Assembly (NCBI GenBank): GCA_016790425.1
Contig: JAEUPF010000082.1
Coordinates: 1 to 37,200 of the forward strand
Direction: 5' to 3'
DNA: 37,200 nt
DNA from: Rubrivivax sp.
GTDB lineage: Bacteria > Pseudomonadota > Gammaproteobacteria > Burkholderiales > Burkholderiaceae_C
Positions within the stretch are counted from its first letter, which is position 1; each line of letters starts with the position of its first letter. A program made the position numbers and the translations under genes. Below, piece by piece: positions 1 to 12,900 of the stretch. A model generated the notes under the pieces. The model made no database searches and was not told where the DNA came from. It saw only the letters and a program-made list of their open reading frames with translations.

Positions 1-3714
<3,714 letters not shown>

Positions 3715-3932
3715 CGACGCGCCACCGCCCTCGGCCCGGCCGAAGCCCCGACGGCCGGGAAACCCTCGTGGGCCGCAGCGCCAGGCACGCCCCACGCACG
3801 GCAAGAAGTGCTCCAACGCGCCATACGCGGACGATTCTGCGGGTATCCCGATAACTCACGAAATGAGGTGCAGTCCGAATGCCAGGAGGCCGCAGGGGCC
3901 GAACCAGATGGCGGGACGCAGCAGCCCCGCGT
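3715..3932 (-). other. Intergenic gap with hairpin upstream of the kinase gene
   Basis: This 218-bp gap separates the receiver-Hpt stop from the kinase start. It holds an inverted repeat, CCCGGCC (3735-3741) with GGCCGGG (3753-3759) and an 11-nt loop, just upstream of the kinase start, and a small palindrome CGGGTATCCCG near 3840-3850. No convincing gene is visible. The hairpin could end or attenuate transcription from the two upstream genes, or sit in the kinase leader. Both are inferences. Confidence 0.4.
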
Positions 3933-4751
3933 TCAGTCCACCGAACGCTCCAGGCGGCCGCGCAGCGCCGCCCAGCCGGCCACCGCACCCTCCGCCCGGT
4001 CCGCGGCGGCCTCGGCCTCGGCCTGCCGCGCACTGGCGGCGCCGGCTTCGTCGCCCAGCAGCGCGAGCACGGTCTTCAGGCTGTGCAGCAAGCGGCGCAA
4101 CGCGGCCAGGTCGCCTTGCGCACAGGCGGCGTCGCCGGCGGCGATGTCGGCGGGGAACTGGGCGAGGCTGCGCTCGCGGAAGCCCGCGTAGAGCTGGGCA
4201 TCGCCGCCGAAGTGCCTGGCGATGGCGGCTTCGGTGGCGGCGGCTTCGGCGATGGCGGCTTCGGTGGCCGCGACTTCGGTGGTGGCGGCTTCGGTGGCCG
4301 CGGCTTCGGTGGTGGCGGCTTCGGTGGCGGCGGGGGCGCGGGCAGGCTGGGGCAGGGCCAGTGCTTCGCGCACGCAGGCCAGCAGCTCGGCCACGGGCAC
4401 CGGCTTGTGCAGCACGCGCCAGGCGCCGAGGGCGGCCAGCGCCGCCTCCATTCCCGGGCCGCCGCTGGCGGTGCACACGAGCACCGGCGCGCCGGCGCGC
4501 AGCGTCGGCTCGGCGGCCAGCAGGTCCAGCAGGTCGATGCCCGAGCGGCCCGCGCCCAGCATGAGGTCGGTGACGACGAGCGCCGCCGGCGCCCGGCGCA
4601 GGGTCTGCTCCGCCCCGTCCACGCCTTCGCACTCGACGAGGTCGACGCCGAGTTCCTCCAGCGCCATGGCCACGAAGCCGCGTTGCACCGCGTCGTCTTC
4701 CACCAGCAGCACCCGCGGCGGCGGCGGCGCCGCGGCCGACGTGGCGCTCAA
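3933..4751 (-). CDS. Response regulator with receiver and Hpt domains
   Basis: Phosphorelay intermediate of 272 residues. The N-terminal receiver starts RVLLVEDD; the acceptor is Asp62 in VVTDLMLG and the conserved Lys is in VLHKPVP. A low-complexity linker of Ala, Thr and Glu (about residues 138-178, encoded by 15-bp tandem repeats) leads to a C-terminal Hpt helix bundle with RLLHSLKTVLALLG, where His223 is the likely phosphorylated residue. The start is inferred to be TTG at 4751: it overlaps the TGA stop of the upstream HTH-receiver gene (TTGA), which suggests translational coupling, and no ATG lies before the receiver in this frame. The gene sits between an HTH-receiver gene and a hybrid kinase, so it probably shuttles phosphate between them. 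A downstream GTG at the first receiver strand is a less likely start because it would trim the domain. Confidence 0.85.
   Translation of the reverse strand: MSATSAAAPPPPRVLLVEDDAVQRGFVAMALEELGVDLVECEGVDGAEQTLRRAPAALVVTDLMLGAGRSGIDLLDLLAAEPTLRAGAPVLVCTASGGPGMEAALAALGAWRVLHKPVPVAELLACVREALALPQPARAPAATEAATTEAAATEAATTEVAATEAAIAEAAATEAAIARHFGGDAQLYAGFRERSLAQFPADIAAGDAACAQGDLAALRRLLHSLKTVLALLGDEAGAASARQAEAEAAADRAEGAVAGWAALRGRLERSVD
4221..4335 (-). repeat. 15-bp tandem repeats encoding Ala/Thr/Glu linker
   Basis: Imperfect copies of GGCGGCTTCGGTGGC (plus-strand reading) run head to tail, with a 30-bp higher order from alternating variants. They lie inside the receiver-Hpt gene and encode TEAA/TTEA-type residues between the two domains. 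The unit is a multiple of three, so gain or loss of copies would change linker length without a frameshift. Confidence 0.85.
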
Positions 4752-5437
4752 GGCAGCGGGGCGGCCGGCGCCTCCGCCGCGGGCTGCGCGCCCGCAAGGC
4801 AGGCCGCCAGGTGCCGCGGCAGTTCGGCCACGAGGTCGGGCTTGTGCACCACGGGCAGTCCCTCCAGGGCCAGCGCATACGCGGCGCGCTCGGCCGGCGC
4901 GAGCGAAGTGACGACGATGAGCCGCGTCTGCGCGAAGCGCGGCTGCGAGCGCAGGCCGGTGATCAGCGTCGCGCCGTCGATGCCCGGCAGCAGGATGTCC
5001 ACCAGCAGCAACTGCGGGCGCAGCTCGCCCACCATCGCCAGGCCCGTGATGCCGTCGCCGGCGATGTGCAGCTCGGCCTGCGGCAGGTGCTTCTTCACCA
5101 GCAGGCCGATCAGGTTCTGGAAGTGAATCGAGTCCTCGATCAGCAGCACGCGCGGCCGTTCTTCGCTGCCGCCGCGCCCGCGTGGCAGCGGCCGCGCGGG
5201 CTGTGCGTCGCGTGCGTCCCGTGCGTCCCGGGCGGGCGCCGCGCGTTGCCCCGCCAGCCAGCGCTGGACCGAAGCGCGCGAGATGCGCCGGTGGCCGCCG
5301 GGGGTCTTCCACGCCTCGAGTTCGCCGCGGTCGACCATCAGTTGCACCGAACGCACCGCCAGGCCGAGCTGGCGCGCCACCTCCAGCGTCGTGGTGTGCT
5401 CGCTCTCTTCGTCGTCGCGGGAGGCCGGCGGGCTCAT
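4748..5437 (-). CDS. HTH (MerR/excisionase-type) plus receiver response regulator
   Basis: A 229-residue probable DNA-binding response regulator with an unusual order: the DNA-binding part comes first. Residues about 14-60 form a MerR/excisionase-like helix-turn-helix ([20 protein letters not shown], then a wing with TPGGHRRI and RASVQRWL). After an Arg/Asp/Ala-rich linker, residues about 90-205 form a receiver with RVLLIEDS, acceptor Asp147 in [13 protein letters not shown], and the Lys of VVHKPD. The ATG at 5437 is chosen because the HTH begins soon after it; longer in-frame extensions read as GC-rich filler. The stop overlaps the TTG start of the receiver-Hpt gene, so the two are probably co-translated. 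It is divergent from the chemoreceptor gene. It is the likely output of the phosphorelay; its target genes are unknown. Confidence 0.88.
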   Translation of the reverse strand: MSPPASRDDEESEHTTTLEVARQLGLAVRSVQLMVDRGELEAWKTPGGHRRISRASVQRWLAGQRAAPARDARDARDAQPARPLPRGRGGSEERPRVLLIEDSIHFQNLIGLLVKKHLPQAELHIAGDGITGLAMVGELRPQLLLVDILLPGIDGATLITGLRSQPRFAQTRLIVVTSLAPAERAAYALALEGLPVVHKPDLVAELPRHLAACLAGAQPAAEAPAAPLP

Positions 5438-5479
5438 GTCAGAGCGCGCAATGCTACCGAATCGAGGACCGCACGGGCC

Positions 5480-5506
5480 TCCAGTTCGCGCCGGCAATTT
5501 CGATAA
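5480..5506 (+). promoter_or_regulatory. Candidate sigma-28 (FliA) promoter for the chemoreceptor
   Basis: TCCAGTTC, an 11-base spacer, then TTCGATAA. This matches the enteric FliA consensus (TAAAGTTT-N11-GCCGATAA) at 5 of 8 and 6 of 8 positions with the exact spacing. It lies 85 bp before the chemoreceptor ATG. Chemoreceptors are classic late flagellar genes, which supports the reading; the -35 match is only moderate. Confidence 0.5.
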
Positions 5507-5591
5507 AGGTGCTACTTCTGATAAGGCATCCCGCACCGCATGCGGAAGCGGGACCCCATTGCGAGGACCATCTCCCTCGCCGGAGCACCGC

Positions 5592-7280
5592 ATGCGCAAC
5601 AACCTGCCCGTCTCGAGCCAGGAGTATCACTTCCCCGCCGCACGCACGCTGGTGTCGGTGACGGACCTGAAGGGACGCATCACCTACTGCAACGGGGCGT
5701 TCATCGAGGTCAGCGGTTATTCCCGCGACGAGCTGGTGGGCCAGCCGCACAACCTCATCCGCCACCCCGACATGCCCGCGGAGGCGTTCCGCGACATGTG
5801 GGCCACGATCGAGGCCGGCTCGCCTTGGACGGGGCTGGTGAAGAACCGGCGCAAGAACGGCGACCACTACTGGGTGCAGGCCAACGCCACGCCGATGAAG
5901 GACGGCGAACGCATCACGGGCTACCTCTCGGTGCGCACCTGCCCCGGGCGCGACGCGGTGGCCGCGGCCGAGGCGTTGTACGAGCGCATGCGCGGCGACG
6001 CGGCGGCCGGCCGCCGCACCTTCGTGCTCGAGCGCGGCTGCCTGCGGCGCGTGGACCTGCGTGGGCGCTTGCGGGCGCTGTTCGAGTGGGGCACCGTCGG
6101 CCGGCTGCTGGCGGCGCAGGCGGCCACGGCGGCGCTGGCGGCCGGCGCGGCGCTGGCACTCCCGGCTGCGGCCGCTGCGCTGGCGGCGCTGCCCGCGGCG
6201 GCCGCCGGGGCGTGGCTGGCGTGGCGGCTGCTCGTGGCGCCGCTGCGCGGCGTCGTCGCCGACGCCAACCAGCTGGCCGCAGGCAACCTGGCGCACCCGG
6301 TGGCCACCGGCGCGCACGGCATCGCCGGCGAGCTGCAGCGCGCGTTGATGCAGATGTCGGTGAACCTGCGCACGGTGGTCAGCGACACGCGCGCCGAACT
6401 GGAGAACACCACGTTGGCGGCCAACGAGATCGCCGCCGGCAACCATGAGCTGTCGGCGCGCACCGAGGCGCAGGCCAGCAGCCTGCAGCAGACGGCTGCC
6501 TCGATGGAGGAGATCGCCGGCACCGCGCGCAGCAGCGCCGACGCCGCCGGCGCCGGCGCGCGCCTGGCCGGCGACGCGGCGGGCCTGGCGCAGCGCAGCC
6601 ACGAGGCCGTGCACGCGGTGGCCGAGACGATGGCCGGCATCATCGAATCGTCGCAGCGCATCCGCGAGATCGTGCAGGTCGTCGAGGGCGTGGCCTTCCA
6701 GACCAACCTGCTGGCGCTGAACGCGGCGGTCGAGGCGGCGCGCGCCGGCGACGACGGGCGCAGCTTCGCCGTCGTGGCCAGCGAGGTGCGCGCACTGGCC
6801 GGGCGCACCGCGGCGGCGGCGCACGAGATCCGCCAGCTGGTCAACGAATCCTCGGGCCGCGTCACCGAGGGCGCCGTCAAGGCGGCCGAGGCGCGCGCAC
6901 GCGTGCGCGAGGCACTCACCGCGGTCAGCGAGGTCAACGGCACCTTCGACGGCATCCGCGTGGCCGCCGAGGAGCAGCGCCAGGGCGTCGCCCAGGTCAA
7001 CGAGGCCGTCACCCACATCGACTCGATCACGCAGCAGAACGCGGCGATGGTGGAACAGCTGTCGGCGGCGGCGCAGTCGCTGCGCGGTCAGCTCGATGCG
7101 GTCAGCAACTCGATGCGCATGTTCCGGCTGGCCGCCGGCGAGCCGACGGTGGCCGAAGCCGACGCCGTCGCGCTGCGCCGCCAGGGCAAGGCGGCGCGCG
7201 CGCCGACCGAGCCGGCGCTGCGCCCGCCGCGGGCGGCCGCTGCGCCGGCGCCGACGGCGGCGTTCAGCGTGGCTGCCTGA
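5592..7280 (+). CDS. Aer-like PAS-containing methyl-accepting chemotaxis protein
   Basis: Chemoreceptor of 562 residues, probably for aerotaxis or redox sensing. The N-terminus is the typical Aer form (MRNNLPVSS...YHFP), followed by a PAS domain to about residue 115 with [26 protein letters not shown] and [12 protein letters not shown]. In Aer this PAS domain binds FAD. Two very Ala-rich hydrophobic segments lie at about 170-217, then a HAMP-like region, then the cytoplasmic signalling coiled coil with the conserved tip ([20 protein letters not shown], about 369-388) that contacts CheA and CheW. There is no large periplasmic domain, which fits an intracellular sensor. GGAG at 5582-5585 gives a 6-base spacing to the ATG. 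The 3' end overlaps the convergent peroxiredoxin gene by 17 bp. A sigma-28-like promoter lies upstream. Confidence 0.93.
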   Translation: MRNNLPVSSQEYHFPAARTLVSVTDLKGRITYCNGAFIEVSGYSRDELVGQPHNLIRHPDMPAEAFRDMWATIEAGSPWTGLVKNRRKNGDHYWVQANATPMKDGERITGYLSVRTCPGRDAVAAAEALYERMRGDAAAGRRTFVLERGCLRRVDLRGRLRALFEWGTVGRLLAAQAATAALAAGAALALPAAAAALAALPAAAAGAWLAWRLLVAPLRGVVADANQLAAGNLAHPVATGAHGIAGELQRALMQMSVNLRTVVSDTRAELENTTLAANEIAAGNHELSARTEAQASSLQQTAASMEEIAGTARSSADAAGAGARLAGDAAGLAQRSHEAVHAVAETMAGIIESSQRIREIVQVVEGVAFQTNLLALNAAVEAARAGDDGRSFAVVASEVRALAGRTAAAAHEIRQLVNESSGRVTEGAVKAAEARARVREALTAVSEVNGTFDGIRVAAEEQRQGVAQVNEAVTHIDSITQQNAAMVEQLSAAAQSLRGQLDAVSNSMRMFRLAAGEPTVAEADAVALRRQGKAARAPTEPALRPPRAAAAPAPTAAFSVAA

Positions 7281-7923
7281 CGATGCGCAGATAGGGCCGC
7301 GGCGCGCGCCAGCCTTCGGGGAAGAGCTTCCTCGCCTCTTCGTCGCTCACCGAGCCGGCGATGATCACGTCCTCGCCGTGCTTCCAGTTGGCCGGTGTCG
7401 CCACGCGGTGCTTGGCGGTCATCTGCATCGAGTCGAGCGCGCGCAGGATCTCGTCGAAGTTGCGGCCGGTGGTCATCGGGTAGGTCATCATCAGCTTGAT
7501 CTTCTTGTCCGGGCCGACGACGAACACCGAGCGCACGGTCTGGTTGGTGGCGGCGGTGCGGCCGTCGCTGCCGCCCGGCTCGTCGGCCGGCAGCATGTTG
7601 TAGAGCTTGGCCACCGCGAGGTCGGTGTCGGCGATCATCGGGTAGCCCACGCGCGCGTCCTGCGTGGCCTCGATGTCCTCGACCCAGCGCGAGTGGTTGT
7701 CCACCGGGTCCACCGACAGGCCGATCAGCTTGGTGTTGCGCTTGGTGAACTCCGGCTCGATGCGCGCCATGTAGCCCAGCTCGGTGGTGCACACCGGCGT
7801 GAAGTCCTTCGGGTGCGAGAACAGGATCGCCCAGCCGTCGCCGATCCACTCGTGGAAGCGGATCGGCCCCTGCGTCGTCTGGGCCTGGAAGTCGGGTGCC
7901 GTGTCGTTGATGCGCAAGGCCAT
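7264..7923 (-). CDS. 1-Cys peroxiredoxin (Prx6 family)
   Basis: Cytosolic thiol peroxidase of 219 residues that reduces H2O2 and organic peroxides. The AhpC/TSA fold starts INDTAPDF and carries the active-site signature [14 protein letters not shown] with peroxidatic Cys45. No other Cys occurs in the protein, so it is a true 1-Cys enzyme and needs an external reductant. The Prx6-type C-terminal domain is present ([14 protein letters not shown], then LFPEGW). A good GAGGAG ribosome site precedes the ATG at 7923. It is convergent with, and overlaps, the end of the chemoreceptor gene, and divergent from the TpsB gene. No OxyR site was recognised. Confidence 0.95.
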   Translation of the reverse strand: MALRINDTAPDFQAQTTQGPIRFHEWIGDGWAILFSHPKDFTPVCTTELGYMARIEPEFTKRNTKLIGLSVDPVDNHSRWVEDIEATQDARVGYPMIADTDLAVAKLYNMLPADEPGGSDGRTAATNQTVRSVFVVGPDKKIKLMMTYPMTTGRNFDEILRALDSMQMTAKHRVATPANWKHGEDVIIAGSVSDEEARKLFPEGWRAPRPYLRIVRQPR

Positions 7924-8180
7924 GGCGGGCTCCTCGTGATGGCCGCGGCGCGACGGCGCCCGGCAGATTGGGGGGGCGGCGAATGTAGCGAGCCCGCCGC
8001 CACCCTGCGCCGGTCCCGGGTACCGGCGCACGCGGGCCGCCGATCCCGGCCGCGCTGCCGCCGGGCCTTCGTGCCGGCGAAGGACGCGGGCCGTGTTACC
8101 CCTGCGTGGGCGCCGAGGGGCCTGTGATAGCCTTTCCCGAGCGCCACTACAAGAAGCCGCCGCCGCCCGTTGCGGTGGCC

Positions 8181-9884
8181 ATGCGCCCGATGGTCCTGCG
8201 CTCGAAGCTGTTCGTCGTGCCCGCCATCGCCACCGCGGCGCTCATCGCGAGCGGGCCCCAGCGCGTGGCGGCGCAGGCACCGGGCACGCAGCCCGGGCAG
8301 GTCGAGCGCCAGTTCCAGCAAGCGCCGCAGCCGCGCAGCCAGGCCGGCGCCTTCCGCCTGCCGGCGCCGGCGCTCGCCGCGCCGCCCGGCGCCGAGAACG
8401 TGCGCTTCCGCCTGCGCGAACTGACGATGGACGGCATGAGCGTCTATCCGTTCGAGTCCTGGCGCGAGGACTACTACCGCCTCATCGGCCGCGAGGTGAC
8501 GCTGGCCGAGATCTACGCCTTCGCCAACGGCCTCACCACGCGCTACCGCAACGACGGCTACATCCTCACGCAGGTGATCGTGCCGGCGCAGACCATCGAA
8601 GACGGGCGCATCCGGCTGCAGGTGGTCGAGGGCTACATCGCCGAGGTGCGCTTCGAGGGCGACGCGCCCGGCCCGCTGCTGAAGGCGCAGGCCGGGCGCA
8701 TCCGCGCCGAGCGGCCGCTGACGGCGGGCACGCTGGAGCGGCTGCTGCTGCTGATGAACGACGTGCCCGGCACCTTCGCGCGCGCGCTGCTGCTGCCGGC
8801 GGCGGCGCAGCCGGGGGCTTCGGACCTCGTGGTGCAGCTCGCGCAGCAGCGCGCAGGCGCCGGCCTGTCGCTGGACAACCGCGGCGGCCGCGCGCTCGGG
8901 CCGCTGCGCGCCACGGTCGAGCTCGAGCAGCGCGGCCTCATCGGCTGGGGCGACCGCACGAGCCTGCGCTACACAGCCGCCGAGAAGGGCGAGCTGAAGT
9001 ACCTGGCCCTCGCGCACGAGGAAGCGGTGCCCGGCCTCGGCAGCGACGGCACCCGCTTCGGCGCCGCCTTCAGCCGCGTGCGCTCCAGGCCCGACACCGG
9101 CACCAGCTTCATCCCGCTGAACCTGGAGACCTCGTCGGATTCCGGCTCGCTGACGCTCAGCCACCCGTGGCTGCGCAGCCGCAACCAGAACCTGTACCTG
9201 CGCGGCTCGTTCACCGGCCACAACGGCGCCACCGAACTGTTCGGCGTGCGCGACACCGAGGACAAGATCCGCGCGCTGCGGCTGGCGCTGACCTATGACG
9301 CCGCCGACACGGCCGGCGGCGTCAGCATCGGCGAGTTCGAGGTCAGCCAGGGCCTGGAGACTGCGGGCGCCTCGCGCGCCGGCGACCCGCTGCTGTCGCG
9401 CGCCAACGGCAAGCCGGCGTTCACCAAGCTCGGCCTGTACATCGCGCGCTCGCAGACGCTGACGCCGGCGCTTTCGCTGCTGGCGGCGGTGAGCGCGCAG
9501 TACGCCTTCGACGACCTGCTCTCGCCCGAGCTCTTCAGCTTCGGCGGCGAGCAGTTCGGGCGCGGCTACGACCCTTCGGAGCTGGTGGGCGACCACGGCG
9601 CGGCGCTGAAGCTGGAGCTGCGCTACACCTTCGCCGGCATGCTGGCCGGGCGGCCGGCCGCGGCCACGCTGTACGGCTTCTACGACGCCGGCGTGGTGCG
9701 CCAGCGAACCAGCGCCGGCGGCGACGCGCAGCAGTCGGCCACGTCGGCGGGGCTGGGCGTGCGCTTCGATGCCGGCCGCTACTTCTCCGGCTACCTCGAA
9801 GTGGCCAAGCCGCTGACGCGCGACGTCGCGGCCGAGGGCAACCGCGACTGGCGCACTTACGGGGGGTTGTCGGTGCGCTACTGA
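8181..9884 (+). CDS. TpsB two-partner secretion transporter (ShlB/FhaC/HecB family)
   Basis: Outer-membrane beta-barrel of 567 residues that exports the TpsA protein encoded next to it. It shows a signal peptide (about 1-33, ending RVAAQA), a first POTRA domain at about 72-155 (FRLRELTMDGM ... VVEGYIAEVRF), a second POTRA at about 165-225, and then a 16-strand-type barrel with alternating aromatic and polar strands. The conserved loop-6 motif appears as GRGYDPSELVGDHG with Arg461. The C-terminus ends in a barrel strand (GGLSVRY). The ATG at 8181 is preferred because a signal peptide follows at once; in-frame GTG codons at 8106 and 8124 would add a Pro-rich extension. No clear ribosome site is seen. 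It lies 53 bp before the TpsA gene, in the same operon. Confidence 0.93.
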   Translation: MRPMVLRSKLFVVPAIATAALIASGPQRVAAQAPGTQPGQVERQFQQAPQPRSQAGAFRLPAPALAAPPGAENVRFRLRELTMDGMSVYPFESWREDYYRLIGREVTLAEIYAFANGLTTRYRNDGYILTQVIVPAQTIEDGRIRLQVVEGYIAEVRFEGDAPGPLLKAQAGRIRAERPLTAGTLERLLLLMNDVPGTFARALLLPAAAQPGASDLVVQLAQQRAGAGLSLDNRGGRALGPLRATVELEQRGLIGWGDRTSLRYTAAEKGELKYLALAHEEAVPGLGSDGTRFGAAFSRVRSRPDTGTSFIPLNLETSSDSGSLTLSHPWLRSRNQNLYLRGSFTGHNGATELFGVRDTEDKIRALRLALTYDAADTAGGVSIGEFEVSQGLETAGASRAGDPLLSRANGKPAFTKLGLYIARSQTLTPALSLLAAVSAQYAFDDLLSPELFSFGGEQFGRGYDPSELVGDHGAALKLELRYTFAGMLAGRPAAATLYGFYDAGVVRQRTSAGGDAQQSATSAGLGVRFDAGRYFSGYLEVAKPLTRDVAAEGNRDWRTYGGLSVRY

Positions 9885-9937
9885 AACGGTCAGCATCGGC
9901 CAGGGGCATGCTGCGCAACGGAAGTGGGAGTGGAGCG

Positions 9938-12900
9938 ATGAAGTCCAAGACGATGCTGGCGGCGCTGCCGAGTGCCTCGCGCCCGAACCTGCCGCGCCCG
10001 CGCCCGACGTTGCTGACGGCGGCGCTGTTGGCCGCGGGCCTGTGCACGCAAGCGCCGGTGTTCGCCGCACCGGAAGGCGGCACGGTGCGCGCCGGCAGCG
10101 CCAGCATCACCGCCGGCGGCGCGCAGACGCGCATCGACCAGGCCAGCGCCCGCGCCATCATCGATTGGCGTTCGTTCAGCGTCGGCGCTGCCGAGAACGT
10201 GCTCTTCGTGCAGCCGACGGCGCAAAGCGCGACGCTGAACCGCGTCACCGGCAGCCAGTTGAGCCAGATCCTCGGCCGCATCGACGCCAACGGCCAGGTC
10301 TTCCTCGTCAACCCGAACGGCATCGTGTTCGGGCGCGGCGCGCAGGTCAACGTCGGCGCGCTGGTGGCGAGCACGGCCAACATCGGCAACGCCGACTTCA
10401 TGGCCGCTCGCCTCGCGTTCGGGCAAGCGGGGCAGGCCGGCGCAGCGGTGGTCAACGAAGGCCGCATCACCGCGGCCGAGGGCGGCCTCGTCGCGCTGGT
10501 GGCGCCCAGCGTGCGCAACGACGGCCTCATCCAGGCGCGCCTGGGTCGCGTGGCGCTGGGCGCCGGCGACACCTTCGCGCTCGACCTGTACGGCGACGGC
10601 CTCGTCAGCCTGGCGATGGACCGCTCGCAGCTCGCCCGCATCGAGCACAGCGGGCGCATCGAGGCCGACGGCGGCCGCGTCGTGCTGGTGAGCGCCGCCA
10701 CCGCGAAGGCGGCGCTGGACAGCGTCGTCAACCTTTCTGGAACGGTGCGCGCCGACGCCGTGCAGCAGCAGGGCGGGCGCATCGTGCTGCTGGCCCATGG
10801 CGGCACGGCGGAAGTGACCGGCACCTTGAGCGCGCAAGGCGGCGCCGACGCGGCCGGCGGCCGCGTCGAGGTGCTGGGCACGAACGTGCACCTCGGCTCG
10901 GCCGCGGCCATCGATGTCAGCGGCGGCACCGGCGGCGGCACGGTGCTGATCGGCGGCGCCTGGCAAGGCAGCGGCAGCACGCCGCGCGCCAGCAGCACCA
11001 CGGTCGACGCCGGCGCGCGCATCGCCGCCGACGCCACGCGGCAAGGGCGGGGCGGCGAAGTGGTGGTGTGGTCCGACGGCACCACGCGCTACGCCGGCAG
11101 CATCAGCGCCCGCGGCGCCGGTGCGGGCGGCGACGGCGGCCGCGTCGAAGTCTCGGGCAAGGGCACGCTCGACTTCGCAGGCGTCGTGGATGCCAGCGCG
11201 CTGGCGGGCAACGCCGGCTCGCTGCTGCTCGACCCGGCGACGATGACCATCGGCGCGGCCGAAGCCGCCCTCATCAGCCGCGTGCTGCGCACCGGCACCA
11301 GCACCACGGTGACGGCCGACGTCGACATCAACGTCGGCGCGGCCATCGACGGCCGCGGCCGCATCGCCGGCGGCGGCCTCACGCTCACCGCCGGGCGCGA
11401 CATCAACATCGACCAGTTCATCGTCACCGCCAACGGCGCCGTGCGCCTGAACGCCGGCACGGGCACGGTGCGCGTGGCGGCCAACCGCGGCGTCTTCAGC
11501 GGCAACGCGCCGATCACCGTCGCCGCCGGCGCCGACCTCGTCACCGGCGCCTTCGTCACCAGCGGCGCGCTCGCGCTGGCCTCCAGCGCCGGCAGCGTCG
11601 TCATCGCCACGCCGCTGGACGCCGCGCTCGGCGCGGTGACGGTGAACGCGGCGCAGGACGTGCGCATCGAGCAGCCGGTGGTCAACCTGCGCAACGGCAG
11701 CGCCTTCACCGCCACCGCCGGGCGCGACGTGATCGTCAACGCGCAGATCGACGGCCGCGGCGGCGCCGGCGGCGGCGCGTTGAGCCTCACCGCCGCCGGC
11801 TCGGTGCAATTCAACGAGTCGGCCATCACCGACCTCGGCGAACTGCGCGTGCGCGCCATCGCCGGCACCATCGCCACGGCCGCGAACCGGGGCCTCTTCA
11901 CGCTCGGCGGCAGCACGCTGGACCTCAGCGCCGGCGCCGACTTCACCACCGGCGTGCTCGGCACCACCGGGGCGCTGAACCTCACCTCCACCGGCGGCGC
12001 CGTCACCATCGGCCAGGGCATCGACGCCACGGTGGGCGCGACGACGATCCGCGCCGCCACCGACGCCAACCTCGACACGCCGGTGCTCAACCTGCGCAGC
12101 GGCGCGCCGCTGGCGGTGACAGCCGGGCGCGACATCACGGTGCGCGCGCCGATCGACGGCCGCAACGGTGCGGCCAGCGGTGGCACCGCCACGCTGACGG
12201 CGGGACGCAACGTGACGCTGGCCGATTCGATCGTCACCAACGAAGGCGCCATCGCCGTCACCGCCACCGCCGGCACCGTGGCGCAGCCGGCCGGCGTGCA
12301 GCTGCGCAGCGGCGCGGCGCCGATCGCCGTCACCGCGGGCGCCGACCTGACCACGGCCAGCTACGTCACCACCGGCAGCCTCGCCTTGCGCTCCACCGGC
12401 GGCGCGCTGACGGTGGCCGAGTCGATCTACGACAGCGTCGGCAACACCACGCTCGGCGCGGCCACCGACATCACCGTGGCCGCCGCGGCGCGCGTGGAGA
12501 ACGTGCGCACCGGCGCGGCGCTGACGATGAGCGCCGGGCGCGACATCGTCGTCGACGGCCAGGTCGGCCAGGACCGCGACGCGCTCACGCTGACCGGGCC
12601 CATCACGCTGGCAGCCGGGCGCAACGTCACCGTCAACAACGATGTCGTCACGCGCGACGCGCCGCTGACCATCACCGCCAGCACCGGCACCGTCACCGTG
12701 GCGTCGCAGATCGCCGGCCAGCCCGCCGGCGTGCGGCCGCAGGTTCGCTCGGGCAGCGGGGCGCTGACGGTGAGCGCCGGCGCCGACCTCGCGATCGGCA
12801 ACCCGGCGGCGCCGCGCCCGAGCCCGGAGACGCCTTACCTCACCACCGGCGCGTTGAGCCTGGCTTCGACCGGCGGCACGCTCTTCATCGAGTCGCCGAT

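Noticed and set aside
3847-3854. CCCGATAA as a sigma-28 -10 element on the plus strand
   Set aside because: No plus-strand gene follows for over 1.5 kb and no -35 is present at the right spacing.
5501-5526. Direct repeat CGATAAAGG / CTGATAAGG before the chemoreceptor gene
   Set aside because: Only two short imperfect copies; one overlaps the better-supported sigma-28-like element. No regulator recognised.
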